Notes under the pieces: model-generated
The model's input: the letters and a program-made list of their open reading frames with translations, nothing else
Databases searched by the model: none
What the model was told of the DNA's origin: nothing
In this document: positions 33,973 to 47,233 of the stretch, one piece after another
Layout of the letters: each line of letters begins with the position of its first letter
How positions within the stretch are numbered: the stretch's first letter is position 1
Translations under genes and position numbers: made by a program
NCBI RefSeq assembly: GCF_014932895.1
Contig: NZ_JACYOF010000001.1
Location: 1,012,480-1,076,479, forward strand
Length of the DNA stretch: 64,000 nucleotides
DNA from: Bacillus thuringiensis
GTDB lineage: Bacteria; Bacillota; Bacilli; Bacillales; Bacillaceae_G
Reading direction: 5' to 3'

Positions 33973-35924
33973 CATTTTGGCAGTTTGCATTTAAAAACGT
34001 CACACGGAACGCCAGAGCTTATTTCGCCTATTTTGTAAGCAGTGCGTTTTCCATTGCTATTTTTTTCTCGTTTGCAGTTTACTTATTTCATCCTAAATTG
34101 CATATGACAGACGTGAATTATGCTCTGAACATATTAATGACAATTTCAGAAGTTGTCATTGTGTTCTTTTCATTTTTCTTTTTACTATATTCGATTGGTA
34201 CGTTTTTAAAAGTACGCAGAAAACAATTTGGGATCTTAACAGTACTTGGTATATCTCAAAAACAATTAAAACGACTCATATTTATAGAAAATATGTTAAT
34301 TGGTGTTCTTTCTATATTTTTTGGCATTCAACTTGGACTTGTCTTTTCACAGTTCTTTTTATTAGTTACCGCCAAAATTACACATGTACCTGGTCTATAT
34401 TTATATTGGCCTACAGGTGCTATCGTTTTAACTATAATCATCTTTCTTGGACTCTTCATTCTCGTATCATCTTTTACACCGATGCTAATCCGTACGAGAA
34501 AAGCTGTACGGCTTTTAAAAGAAGGTAAACAACATAAAGAAAGAAAAGCATCCGTACTCATCTCTCTATTTGGTGCGATATGTTTACTATCTGGATATAT
34601 ATTGGCAGCAAATCCGCTATACTTTATGTCACTTGGAGATATAGTTGGCCTTTTGTATGCCGTCTCTAGTATATTTGTCATTCCTTCGCTTATTGCAGCT
34701 GGAACATATTTTTTCTTTTCACAAATTAGTTTTTTACTCATTCGTATATTAAAAACGCGAAGAAAGTTTTATATGAAGCGTATTAATATGCTTTGGATTT
34801 CTGATTTAGCAACGCGAATTCGGACAAACATTAACATGCTTTTCATTGTAGCGATGTTATCGACGCTTGCTTTCACAATGATTACTTTCTTATATGGATT
34901 TGGGAAATTCACAAAGTTTGATGAAGTAAGGCAAAACCCTTTCCCGTTTACGTATTTATCTCATACTGAAAATACGTTAGCTAATGAACATTTAAATTGG
35001 TTGGAGCAAAAGTTTAACGAAGAACAATTTACTTATAAAAAATTTAAAACGGATATATATGAAGTGTCTTCGACAGAAGAGAGTCCGCAACCTTATTATT
35101 TAATTAAACAAAGTGACTATAATATACTTGCTAAAGCATTAAACTGGGAAACTCTCACCGTGAATAATAATGAATCTTATATCCTGATTAAAGATCTAGA
35201 TAATCAAGTCATTGGCACTATTCATGAGCAAGAAAAGAGAAATACTCTTACACTTAATCAAAACTCTTTACATTTAAAAGTGAAAGAATATAAAAGTGAT
35301 AACCCTTTCCCAAATAGCCTAATACCCCAGTTAATCGTACTATCTGATGAAAATGTAGAAGCCTTATCAACCATTTCAAAACAGATGAGTGTATATAGCT
35401 TCAAAGTCACAGATTGGGAAAAAGCACATAATATTGGTTCAGCATTTATAACAAAAATCGGTAATGACAATGCAGCAATCCAAGCAGAGCATCCACCTTT
35501 CCATGCTAGTGAAGCAAGCGATTCTCTATACAAAACGAAACTAAACGCCGCGTCATTTTTCTTAATTGGTACTTTCCTTGGCGTTATTTTCTTTATCGGA
35601 GCTGGTAGTGTTCTTTACTTCCGTATGTATACGGACTTAACAAATGAGCAAGAAAAGTATATAACTGTTACAAAAATTGGTTTAACAGAAACTGAGATGA
35701 AACGTTCCGCGACAATCCAACTTGCGATCTTATTCTTTGTTCCTTACATTATGGCGTCCATCCATACGATGTTTGCGACAAAGATGCTACAAGAAATATT
35801 AAATCTCTCTTTATTCGCTGAGATTACAGTTGTACTTGTAATCTTTGGAACGGTTGAAATTCTCTTTTTCCTTTTAATTCGTTCCTTTTATATGCAAAAA
35901 TTATCACAACATATTAAGTTTTAA
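33969..35924 (+). CDS. BceB-type permease, array copy 2
   Basis: 651 aa, same fold as copy 1 and highly similar in the membrane parts (MTFWQFAFKNVTRNARAYFA, FLKVRRKQFGILTVLGISQK, IGAGSVLYFRMYTDLTNEQE). The outer domain differs strongly from copy 1. Its start codon is the ATGA overlapping the stop of the ATPase relic, so translation is coupled to the relic. The intact ATPase gene follows after 20 bases. Confidence 0.9.
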   Translation: MTFWQFAFKNVTRNARAYFAYFVSSAFSIAIFFSFAVYLFHPKLHMTDVNYALNILMTISEVVIVFFSFFFLLYSIGTFLKVRRKQFGILTVLGISQKQLKRLIFIENMLIGVLSIFFGIQLGLVFSQFFLLVTAKITHVPGLYLYWPTGAIVLTIIIFLGLFILVSSFTPMLIRTRKAVRLLKEGKQHKERKASVLISLFGAICLLSGYILAANPLYFMSLGDIVGLLYAVSSIFVIPSLIAAGTYFFFSQISFLLIRILKTRRKFYMKRINMLWISDLATRIRTNINMLFIVAMLSTLAFTMITFLYGFGKFTKFDEVRQNPFPFTYLSHTENTLANEHLNWLEQKFNEEQFTYKKFKTDIYEVSSTEESPQPYYLIKQSDYNILAKALNWETLTVNNNESYILIKDLDNQVIGTIHEQEKRNTLTLNQNSLHLKVKEYKSDNPFPNSLIPQLIVLSDENVEALSTISKQMSVYSFKVTDWEKAHNIGSAFITKIGNDNAAIQAEHPPFHASEASDSLYKTKLNAASFFLIGTFLGVIFFIGAGSVLYFRMYTDLTNEQEKYITVTKIGLTETEMKRSATIQLAILFFVPYIMASIHTMFATKMLQEILNLSLFAEITVVLVIFGTVEILFFLLIRSFYMQKLSQHIKF

Positions 35925-35944
35925 AAAATAGAAAGGTGATTATT

Positions 35945-36697
35945 ATGGAAGAAGTATTACACATAAAAAACGTCTCAAAAGTGTATGAGGGGAAAGTCCC
36001 TCATACCGCTTTAAAAAATATAAATTTACACGTAGATAAGGGTGAATTCGTCGCAATTATGGGCCCTTCTGGAAGTGGTAAATCTACATTTCTAAACGTG
36101 ATTTCCACCATCGATTCACCTACTTCTGGTGAAGTCATTATAAACGGAAAACAACCGCATACATTCCGTAGAGAAAAGTTAGCTATTTTCCGTCGCCAAG
36201 AATTAGGATTTGTTTTCCAAAACTTTAACCTACTAGATACATTAACAATCGGTGAAAATATCGTACTACCTTTAACATTAGATAATGTTCCTTTAAAAGA
36301 GATGGATCAAAAACTCGATAGCATCTCAAAAAAGCTAGGAATCGATCACATTTTAAATAAACGTATTTTTGAAGTTTCTGGAGGACAAGCACAGCGTACT
36401 GCAGTAGCACGTGCCGTTATTCATCATCCGTCACTTCTACTCGCTGATGAACCGACAGGAAACTTAGATTCGAAAGCAGCTATTGATGTAATGGAGCTAT
36501 TTACGAAGTTAAACAAAGAAGAAAATGCGACCATTTTAATGGTTACGCACGATCCATTTGCAGCTAGTTATTGTAATCGCGTTATTTTCATTAAAGATGG
36601 TGGCCTTTACAATGAACTACATCGTGGATTATATCGCGAGAAATTTTATCAAGAAATATTAGATGTTCTAGCACTATTAGGAGGAAGACGTGGATGA
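35945..36697 (+). CDS. BceA-type ATPase, only intact one in the permease array
   Basis: 250 aa. Walker A GPSGSGKST, Q-loop GFVFQNFNLLDTLTI, signature VSGGQAQRTA, Walker B LLLADEPTGNLD, switch MVTHD. GAAAGGTG sets the ATG at 35945. It overlaps permease copy 3 by four bases (ATGA) and follows copy 2, so it probably serves two or all three permeases. Codons 13-21 form a hairpin GTATGAGGG / CCCTCATAC (35983-36006). Confidence 0.93.
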   Translation: MEEVLHIKNVSKVYEGKVPHTALKNINLHVDKGEFVAIMGPSGSGKSTFLNVISTIDSPTSGEVIINGKQPHTFRREKLAIFRRQELGFVFQNFNLLDTLTIGENIVLPLTLDNVPLKEMDQKLDSISKKLGIDHILNKRIFEVSGGQAQRTAVARAVIHHPSLLLADEPTGNLDSKAAIDVMELFTKLNKEENATILMVTHDPFAASYCNRVIFIKDGGLYNELHRGLYREKFYQEILDVLALLGGRRG

Positions 36698-38670
36698 CAT
36701 TTTGGCAATTTGCATTTAAAAATGTCTCGCGTAATTCGAAAGCATATTTCGCTTATTTTGTAAGTAGTGCATTTTCTATAATGGTTTTCTTTTCATTTAC
36801 TGTATACGTGTATCACCCACGCTTACAAAGTGTACAAAACTTTCAAGAACGAGATCCTTTAATGAATTTAGCTAGTACAGCACAGCTTGTTATCGTTTTG
36901 TTCTCGTTCTTCTTTCTCTTATATTCAGTCGGAACCTTTTTAAATGTACGGAAGCAACAATTCGGGGTACTCACTATTCTTGGTATCTCACAAAGACAAT
37001 TAAAAAAACTTTTATTTACCGAAAACATGATAATCGGTATATTGTCTATCTTTATCGGTATTCAAGGTGGCCTTGTTTTTTCTAATTTCTTCTTATTAGT
37101 CACTTCGAAATTAACAGGTGCGAAAGGCCTCTTTTTATATTGGCCAACAGAAGCAATCATCGTTACAACCGTAACGTTTATCATTTTATTTTTAATCGTT
37201 TCTACGTTTACACCGCTGTTCATCCGTACTCGTAAAACAACGCAGCTCATTAAGGCGACAAAAAAAGAAAAGAAAGAAAAAAAACCGTCTATACTCATTT
37301 CGATATTTGCTTTAACTTGTTTAGGATTATGTTATTATATCGCCGGTTATCCACAAGGCTACGTAACAGAAGAAAATGTACAAAATGGATCTGTCATCTT
37401 TATTATGTTATCTATTTTACCGCTCGTAGTAGTTGGGACATATTTATTCTTTTCACAAACATTTCTTCTCTTTATCTACATTTTAAAAAAGCGAAGAAAG
37501 TTCTATTTGAAACAAATAAATATGTTATGGATATCAGATTTAGTTGCTCGTACCCGTAGTAATATTAATGTACTCTTTATCGTTTCTATGCTATCCGCCC
37601 TTGCATTTACAATCATTATCGGGTTATTTGCTGCAAATAACCATACGAAAGCATCGATATTAGAACGATATCCAATCCCATTCACCTATACGTCAGAAGG
37701 TGATAATACATTTGAACAAAAGCATATTACTACTATTGAAACTGAACTTACAAATGCTAATTTTCAATATAAAAAATATAAGTTTACCGTTTTAAAAGAT
37801 ACAGCTTTAGAAGAGTCAATTGCCATTATGAAAATGAGTGATTATAACGCATTAGCTAAACAATTAAATAGACCAGAAATCACTCTCGATTCTACACAAG
37901 TTTATAGTATTTCTCGCTATTCACCAGAATTATTAAATCTCGTGTCAAACCCATTTGCGAAGCAGGACACTATTACACTTGGCTCTAATAAAAAGGAATT
38001 TCATATTAAAGGCTTTATTAATAAAGGAATCGAACCATCCTTTGCATTACCTCATTTAATCGTTATGCAAGATAATGTGATTGAAAATATGATTCCTCAT
38101 ATTGAAACCATTACAGTTTATAACTACTTCGTAGAGAATTGGGAAAATGCAATTGTCCCAACAAAAAATATATTAAAAAGCTTAGATCATGATGCAAACA
38201 ACTTGTATGAAGCACATAAGGATGAAGAAGGTTTTATCAAACCGTTTTATATTCATACAGCTACCGATGAACTCATTCACAGTAAAGGAAATGCGATTGC
38301 TCAATTATTTATTTGGGCATTTCTCGGCTTTATTTTCTTTATTGGTGCAGCTAGTGTTTTATACTTCCGTATGTATAACGACTTAACGAATGAAAAACAA
38401 AAGTATATTACGATTACAAAGCTTGGCTTAACAGAATCAGAAATGTTTCGTTCTGCAACGATTCAATTAGGAATTTTATTTTTCGTACCTTATATCGTTG
38501 CTGGTATTCATACAATATTTGCAATCCAATTTTTACAAGCTATGTTTTCTTTCTCTTTACGAAAAGAGTTATTAATCGTACTCACTTTATTTGGGATTAT
38601 CGAGATTATTTTCTTCTTCTTAATCCGTTCTCTTTACATTAATAAATTATCACAGCATGTTAAAATATGA
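36694..38670 (+). CDS. BceB-type permease, array copy 3
   Basis: 658 aa, same ten-helix design, MTFWQFAFKNVSRNSKAYFA start and SLYINKLSQHVKI end. More distant from copies 1 and 2 than they are from each other (for example FLNVRKQQFGVLTILGISQR, MYNDLTNEKQKYITITKLGL), so it is probably the older partner of the ATPase, and copies 1 and 2 arose later. A terminator follows the stop. Confidence 0.9.
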   Translation: MTFWQFAFKNVSRNSKAYFAYFVSSAFSIMVFFSFTVYVYHPRLQSVQNFQERDPLMNLASTAQLVIVLFSFFFLLYSVGTFLNVRKQQFGVLTILGISQRQLKKLLFTENMIIGILSIFIGIQGGLVFSNFFLLVTSKLTGAKGLFLYWPTEAIIVTTVTFIILFLIVSTFTPLFIRTRKTTQLIKATKKEKKEKKPSILISIFALTCLGLCYYIAGYPQGYVTEENVQNGSVIFIMLSILPLVVVGTYLFFSQTFLLFIYILKKRRKFYLKQINMLWISDLVARTRSNINVLFIVSMLSALAFTIIIGLFAANNHTKASILERYPIPFTYTSEGDNTFEQKHITTIETELTNANFQYKKYKFTVLKDTALEESIAIMKMSDYNALAKQLNRPEITLDSTQVYSISRYSPELLNLVSNPFAKQDTITLGSNKKEFHIKGFINKGIEPSFALPHLIVMQDNVIENMIPHIETITVYNYFVENWENAIVPTKNILKSLDHDANNLYEAHKDEEGFIKPFYIHTATDELIHSKGNAIAQLFIWAFLGFIFFIGAASVLYFRMYNDLTNEKQKYITITKLGLTESEMFRSATIQLGILFFVPYIVAGIHTIFAIQFLQAMFSFSLRKELLIVLTLFGIIEIIFFFLIRSLYINKLSQHVKI

Positions 38671-38672
38671 AT

Positions 38673-38707
38673 AAAATAGCCTTGTGCAGTATGCACAAGG
38701 CTATTTT
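38673..38707 (+). terminator. Terminator of the permease array
   Basis: AAAATAGCCTTGTGCA / TGCACAAGGCTATTTT, directly after the stop of permease 3; symmetrical, so it can also serve the convergent YjcZ-like gene. Confidence 0.88.
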
Positions 38708-38724
38708 CAATAGTTTTTAAATAA

Positions 38725-38922
38725 TTAGCAGCCATATCCACCAAAGCCGCCATAGCCACAAGAACCGCCGTAACCGCCGTAGCCACCATAACCGCATCCG
38801 CCGAAGCAGCTAGCACCGATAATGATTAATAAAATAAACAATACGATTAGAAGCGCAAAGCCGCCTCCGTGGCCACGTCTGCGGTCGCAATCATCATGTC
38901 TGTGTTCACAATGTTCGCCCAT
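38725..38922 (-). CDS. YjcZ-family sporulation membrane peptide with Cys/Gly/Tyr tail
   Basis: 65 aa: a charged His/Asp/Arg/Cys start (MGEHCEHRHDDCDRRRGHGG), the YjcZ-type helix GGGFALLIVLFILLIIIGAS, then a GYGG-repeat tail with several Cys (CFGGCGYGGYGGYGGSCGYG). YjcZ proteins are tiny membrane proteins made in sporulation; the Cys-rich, repeat tail suggests cross-linking in the coat. AAAGGAGGAATAGAATA before the ATG. Low-complexity GC-rich codons make it stand out from its neighbours. Confidence 0.8.
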   Translation of the reverse strand: MGEHCEHRHDDCDRRRGHGGGFALLIVLFILLIIIGASCFGGCGYGGYGGYGGSCGYGGFGGYGC

Positions 38923-39127
38923 TATTCTATTCCTCCTTTAGTATCATTCATAACAAGTTCTTCTTGTTCTAAATGAGGGGATTCCATTTATAGTATGTTT
39001 TCAGGGCGAATCGGAAGCTTGTCTTTCTAAAAAACGGGCTTGTTTCGGGAAACAGGCTTCATAAAAAAAGATACCTGTTAAGGTATCTTTTAAAGAAACA
39101 TAAAAAAGAGGGAAAATCCCCTCTTTT

Positions 39128-39341
39128 TTATACGTCATAATTAACTACATACTGCTGCATTTCCGTATTGTAGTAGCCTTCACTATATGTGATTACTTCG
39201 CCAACTTCATCATAAGAATAACGCTTCTGCAACGAAGCTAGGTGCAGCTTCAACTACGGATTCATCTCTGAAGTTTTCTAAATATATACCTCGGTCCTCG
39301 GCTAAATGGAAAGAAGAACCTGTTCCGGCGATGTTCACAAT
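39128..39341 (-). pseudogene. C-terminal relic of an unidentified protein, frameshifted
   Basis: One frame reads NIAGTGSSFHLAEDRGIYLE then NFRDESVVEAAPSFVAEALF and stops; the next frame continues QKRYSYDEVGEVITYSEGYY then NTEMQQYVVNYDV to the stop at 39128. The end (YDEVGEVITYSEGYY) resembles the closing part of UTRA-type ligand domains of GntR regulators, but the rest is too short to name. A hairpin with T run (39102-39129) ends it. Confidence 0.5.
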
Positions 39342-39491
39342 GCTTTATATTATCAATATAAAAACAGAAGAACAGAGACATATCTTATTCCAAAAAAAGA
39401 ATGAACTTGATGAAGATCCTCAAATTGTTGGATCCTATCTTACTTGATTTCGTAAGAAGACAAATGTATATAAAAGTAGCCTTAGTAAACG

Positions 39492-39566
39492 AAATTTTAT
39501 CGGCGATTTTTTAAATTTATCAGCGATTCGACAAGGAATATCGACTTATCGACACTAAGCGACAAC
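39492..39566 (+). repeat. TATCRGYGAT repeat, copy B
   Basis: TATCGGCGATTTTTTAAATT then TATCAGCGATTCGACAAGGA and TATCGACTTATCGACACTAA, ending at the menC stop codon. Same family as 609-698 and 10571-10632. Confidence 0.7.
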
Positions 39567-39567
39567 T

Positions 39568-40674
39568 TTATCTCCCAAAAACAATCCGCTGCTTCGTAAT
39601 TTCTTCTAGTCTCCCGCGATCTACTTCATACTCAGCATCAATGCTTTGCGGCACAATCACTTTCCCGCCTTTCAGCGTCACTTCCGGTGAAATAATATCC
39701 TTCTCCCAATGTCTACTAGAAGCAGATATATCTCCTGGAATCGTAAAGTTCGGTAATGAAGCGAGCGCAACGTTTTGTGCACGTGAAATCCCCATCTCTA
39801 CCATACCGCCACACCAAACTGGTATGCCATGTTCCATACAATAATTATGGATTTGAATAGATTCTGTTAATCCGCCCACCCGTCCTGGTTTAATGTTAAC
39901 GATTTGGCAACTGCCAAGTGTAATCGCAACGCGTGCATCTTCTAAACTATGGATACTTTCGTCTAAACAAATCGGCGTTTCAATTTTCTTTTGTAACTGT
40001 GCATGATCAAGAAAATCATAATCCGCTAATGGCTGTTCAATCATCATCAATTGAAATTCATCTAACCGTTTTAACTTCTCTACATCAGCTAATGTGTACG
40101 CCGAATTCGCATCAGCCATTAATGGGATATGCGGAAACTCTTTACGAATCTCTTTCAACAACTCGTAGTCATGCTCTGGCTTTATTTTCACTTTAAAACG
40201 CTCGTATCCTTCATCCGCGTACTTTTCTATTTGTTTTAACATAGTCGGAATCGTATTGATTCCAATTACAACGCCGACTTCAATTGCAGACTTCGTTCCG
40301 CCAAGTAATGTCGCAAGCGAGCTCTTTTGACGCTTCGCATATAGATTCCAAACGGCTCCTTCAATTCCCGCCTTTGCCATCCGGTTTCTCTTTATATGCT
40401 GGAACAAAGACGGCATTTCATTCGGATGAGAAATTTCAGCTTTCAATAAATCAGGTAATAAAAAATCCTGAAGTACATGTAGCGCGGTCTTCACTGTTTC
40501 TTCCGTATACCAAGGCTCTGAAAATGCAACAACTTCACCAAAGCCCATATATCCATCCGTGTCTTCTAATTCAATGACGATACTCTCACGCTTTTCGTAA
40601 GTCCCGTAACTTGCCGCAAATGGGATGACAAGTGGCATTTCCGTTATATAAAGTGTCGCTTTTTTTATCTCCAC
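39568..40674 (-). CDS. menC: o-Succinylbenzoate synthase
   Basis: 368 aa enolase-superfamily enzyme making o-succinylbenzoate from SHCHC in menaquinone synthesis. Catalytic Lys pair KVKIKP (near 162), metal ligands in LMADANSAYT, the Glu of MMIEQPLADYD, Asp in CLDESI, and NIKPGRVGG are present. It belongs to the MenC/N-acylamino-acid racemase type found in Bacillus. It starts one base after the menE stop; the gene ends the menFDHBEC operon. Confidence 0.94.
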   Translation of the reverse strand: MEIKKATLYITEMPLVIPFAASYGTYEKRESIVIELEDTDGYMGFGEVVAFSEPWYTEETVKTALHVLQDFLLPDLLKAEISHPNEMPSLFQHIKRNRMAKAGIEGAVWNLYAKRQKSSLATLLGGTKSAIEVGVVIGINTIPTMLKQIEKYADEGYERFKVKIKPEHDYELLKEIRKEFPHIPLMADANSAYTLADVEKLKRLDEFQLMMIEQPLADYDFLDHAQLQKKIETPICLDESIHSLEDARVAITLGSCQIVNIKPGRVGGLTESIQIHNYCMEHGIPVWCGGMVEMGISRAQNVALASLPNFTIPGDISASSRHWEKDIISPEVTLKGGKVIVPQSIDAEYEVDRGRLEEITKQRIVFGR

Positions 40675-42123
40675 CTAAATCTCCTCCACTAATTGTCTTA
40701 ACTCTCGTCTTAACAATTTCTTCGAAGCATTTCGTGGTAATTCCTCTAAAAAACATGCTTTCTTTGGCACTTTATATTTTGCTAATTTCGCCTTGCAAAA
40801 ATGAAGAATTTCTTCTTCTGTTACCTCTCCAGTTTTTACGACAAAAGCGGCTGGTACTTGCCCCCACTTATCGTCAGCCATACCAACAACACCCGCTTCC
40901 GCTATCGCCGGATGAGAAAGCAACACTTCTTCAATTTGAGCTGGATATATATTTTCTCCGCCAGAAATAATTAAATCACTGCGGCGATCTAATACGTATA
41001 AAAATCCTTCTTCATCTAAATAACCAAGGTCACCAGTATGAAGCCAGCCATTTTGAATTGTCTCGCGCGTCGCATCTTCACGGTTAAAGTAACCGCCTGT
41101 TACGTTCGGTCCTTTTACTACAATCTCGCCTTCCGCAAACGGCGGTACTACTACGCCGTCTTTTTCAATACGAAGTTGGCACTGAAATAGTGGCTTTCCA
41201 GCTGATCCTACTTTCGTTAACATATAATCTGCTGATAACGTACAAATTTGCGATGATGTTTCTGTCATACCGTACGTTTGATAAACAGGAATTCCTTTTT
41301 CTACACATGTTTCTAATAACGGTTTCGGCGCTGGTCCTCCGCCAAGTAAAATACATCGTAAAGAAGATGGATATGTTCCTTCTCCAAGTCGGTCTAAAAG
41401 ATCTGTTAACATTTTAGAAACGACAGAAATAATCGTAACGCCTCTCGTTTGAAGTGCTTCATGAATGAAATTAGCATCATATTTCGGAACGAGTAAAATG
41501 CGCATTCCGTACATAATATTTTTCATTAAAAGAGATAATCCGCCAACGTGGAACATCGGCATACAAGCTAACCAGCAATCATCATCACGAAGCCCTAAAT
41601 TAAGCGAAGAACCAACTGCGCTTGCCCAGTGATTGCCGTACGTTAAAATAACGCCTTTCGGTTTCCCAGTCGTCCCAGACGTATAAATAATTGTCATCGC
41701 TTCTTCTAAAGAGAATTCTTCTTGTATAGAGGCTTCCGCCTTCGGTCCATTCATCATTTCAGCGAATGAATATACAGGAACATCTTTAGCCCCAAAATCT
41801 TGATCCGCCACTAAACAAATAACTTCAGCATCACCCATTTGCCAAAGTAGCTCTTCTCTTGAAAGACGCGTATTTAAAAGCACAGCTACTGCACCTACGT
41901 AAGATAGGGCGTGAATAACTGTAATCATCTCCATACCATTTTTCATCAGAACAGCCACCTTTTGCCCACGCTTCACTCCTACATGTGAAAGGTGTTCACA
42001 AACAGATACTACTTTTTCATGCAGCTGCATAAAAGTAACTTTCTCTTCCTCTATTTCAATTGCAGTGCGATCTGGTGTTAAAAATGCACGGTGCATTAAC
42101 CAATTCGGCATCGTCTCCATCAT
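40675..42123 (-). CDS. menE: o-Succinylbenzoate-CoA ligase
   Basis: 482 aa acyl-adenylating enzyme. P-loop-like [20 protein letters not shown] (near 150), A5 motif [12 protein letters not shown]7 [14 protein letters not shown]8 [20 protein letters not shown] and the catalytic Lys of [13 protein letters not shown] are intact. ATG after AAAGGAGAATGA. It is separated from menB by a 194-base GC-rich structured region, the only long gap in the operon. Confidence 0.95.
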   Translation of the reverse strand: MMETMPNWLMHRAFLTPDRTAIEIEEEKVTFMQLHEKVVSVCEHLSHVGVKRGQKVAVLMKNGMEMITVIHALSYVGAVAVLLNTRLSREELLWQMGDAEVICLVADQDFGAKDVPVYSFAEMMNGPKAEASIQEEFSLEEAMTIIYTSGTTGKPKGVILTYGNHWASAVGSSLNLGLRDDDCWLACMPMFHVGGLSLLMKNIMYGMRILLVPKYDANFIHEALQTRGVTIISVVSKMLTDLLDRLGEGTYPSSLRCILLGGGPAPKPLLETCVEKGIPVYQTYGMTETSSQICTLSADYMLTKVGSAGKPLFQCQLRIEKDGVVVPPFAEGEIVVKGPNVTGGYFNREDATRETIQNGWLHTGDLGYLDEEGFLYVLDRRSDLIISGGENIYPAQIEEVLLSHPAIAEAGVVGMADDKWGQVPAAFVVKTGEVTEEEILHFCKAKLAKYKVPKKACFLEELPRNASKKLLRRELRQLVEEI

Positions 42124-42144
42124 TCATTCTCCTTTCATGAAAGA

Positions 42145-42175
42145 AAGAGACTTGATATGACATCAAGTCTCTTAG
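42145..42175 (-). terminator. Hairpin upstream of menE
   Basis: AGAGACTTGAT / ATCAAGTCTCT with T-rich flank (TTTCTTTC on the minus strand), 22 bases before the menE ribosome site. Possible attenuator within the operon. Confidence 0.6.
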
Positions 42176-42189
42176 TTGTTTTGTTTCCG

Positions 42190-42316
42190 CTTTTGATCTT
42201 ATCCAGCTGCGCCTCCTAGCCCCTTCCGTCTAAGAACCTTCCGCACGAGAAAGTAAAAAACACTTTCTGTGCGAAAGAACCTTAGCCGACGGGGCTAAAC
42301 AGTCGGCTCCGCTTTC
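42190..42316 (-). repeat. GC-rich folded element between menB and menE
   Basis: Nested stems on the minus strand: AGCCGAC / GTCGGCT; GCACAGAAAGT / ACTTTCTCGTGC with a GTTTTTT loop; and AGCCCC pairing at long range with GGGGCT. GC content is well above its surroundings. CAGCTGCGCC-TCCTAGCCCC and CGGCTAAACAGTCGGCT-like blocks look like those of intergenic repeats of Bacillales genomes. No coding capacity. Confidence 0.65.
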
Positions 42317-42317
42317 A

Positions 42318-43136
42318 TCACGGGAAACGAGGGAATTGACCGAAGTCCGGACGGCGTTTTTCTTTGAACGCGTCGCGACCTTCTTTTGCTTCGTCAGTTG
42401 TATAGTACAATAACGTTGCATCTCCAGCTAGTTGTTGAATACCAGCTAGACCGTCTGTATCTGCGTTGAATGCAGCTTTTAGGAAACGAAGTGCCATTGG
42501 GCTGTTTGCTAAGATTTCTTGTGCCCATTGTACTGTTTCTGCTTCAAGCTCTTCTAATGGTACTACTGTGTTTACTAAGCCCATATCAAGTGCTTCTTGA
42601 GCGTTGTATTGACGGCATAGGTACCAAATTTCGCGAGCTTTCTTGTGGCCTACCATACGAGCTAAGTAACCAGCTCCGTATCCACCGTCAAAGCTTCCTA
42701 CTTTAGGACCTGTTTGTCCGAATACAGCGTTGTCTGCAGCGATTGTTAAGTCACATACGATATGAAGTACGTGTCCACCACCGATTGCATAACCTGCTAC
42801 CATTGCGATAACTGGTTTAGGAATTGCGCGAATTAGACGTTGTAAGTCTAATACGTTTAGACGTGGGATTTGGTCGTCACCTACATATCCACCATGACCG
42901 CGAACTTTTTGGTCGCCGCCAGAACAGAATGCACGTCCACCTTCACCTGTTAAGATGATAACGCCAACATTTGCATCATCACGAGCTTGTGCAAATGCAT
43001 CGATTAACTCCATTACCGTTTTAGGACGGAATGCGTTATGTACTTCAGGGCGGTTAATCGAAATCTTTGCGATACCATTGTATGTTGAATAAATAATATC
43101 TTCGTAATTGCCTTCTTTTACCCATTCAATAGCCAT
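42318..43136 (-). CDS. menB: 1,4-Dihydroxy-2-naphthoyl-CoA synthase
   Basis: 272 aa crotonase-fold enzyme that closes the second ring of menaquinone. Oxyanion-hole segments [20 protein letters not shown] and [20 protein letters not shown], the MenB hallmark [20 protein letters not shown], and C-terminal [16 protein letters not shown] are all present. AAGGAGGTAG before the ATG. Confidence 0.97.
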   Translation of the reverse strand: MAIEWVKEGNYEDIIYSTYNGIAKISINRPEVHNAFRPKTVMELIDAFAQARDDANVGVIILTGEGGRAFCSGGDQKVRGHGGYVGDDQIPRLNVLDLQRLIRAIPKPVIAMVAGYAIGGGHVLHIVCDLTIAADNAVFGQTGPKVGSFDGGYGAGYLARMVGHKKAREIWYLCRQYNAQEALDMGLVNTVVPLEELEAETVQWAQEILANSPMALRFLKAAFNADTDGLAGIQQLAGDATLLYYTTDEAKEGRDAFKEKRRPDFGQFPRFP

Positions 43137-43204
43137 TACAACTACCTCCTTGTATATTTCTGATCTCCTCTATAAGTGTAGCTTCCTTCTTAGATGAAAA
43201 AGCA

Positions 43205-47159
<3,955 letters not shown>

Positions 47160-47233
47160 AATTGTCTCCCCCCTATGGGCGAAAAATAGTCATAATTACG
47201 CTTGATTTTAAGATACACCTCAAACGAAAGGCC

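Larger units (their letters stand above)
38923..39567. other. 645-base stretch of gene debris and hairpins
   Basis: No intact gene. It holds hairpins at 39042-39062 (GCCTGTTT type), 39065-39091 (AAAAGATACC / GGTATCTTTT) and 39102-39129 (AAAAAGAGGG / CCCCTCTTTTTT), a frameshifted protein relic (39128-39341 minus), a short plus-strand ORF from 39341 and the TATCRGYGAT repeat copy B (39492-39566). Confidence 0.6.

Noticed and set aside
39341-39448. 35-aa plus-strand ORF beginning MLYIINIKTEEQRH
   Set aside because: No ribosome site and in a debris region; listed only within the relic stretch.
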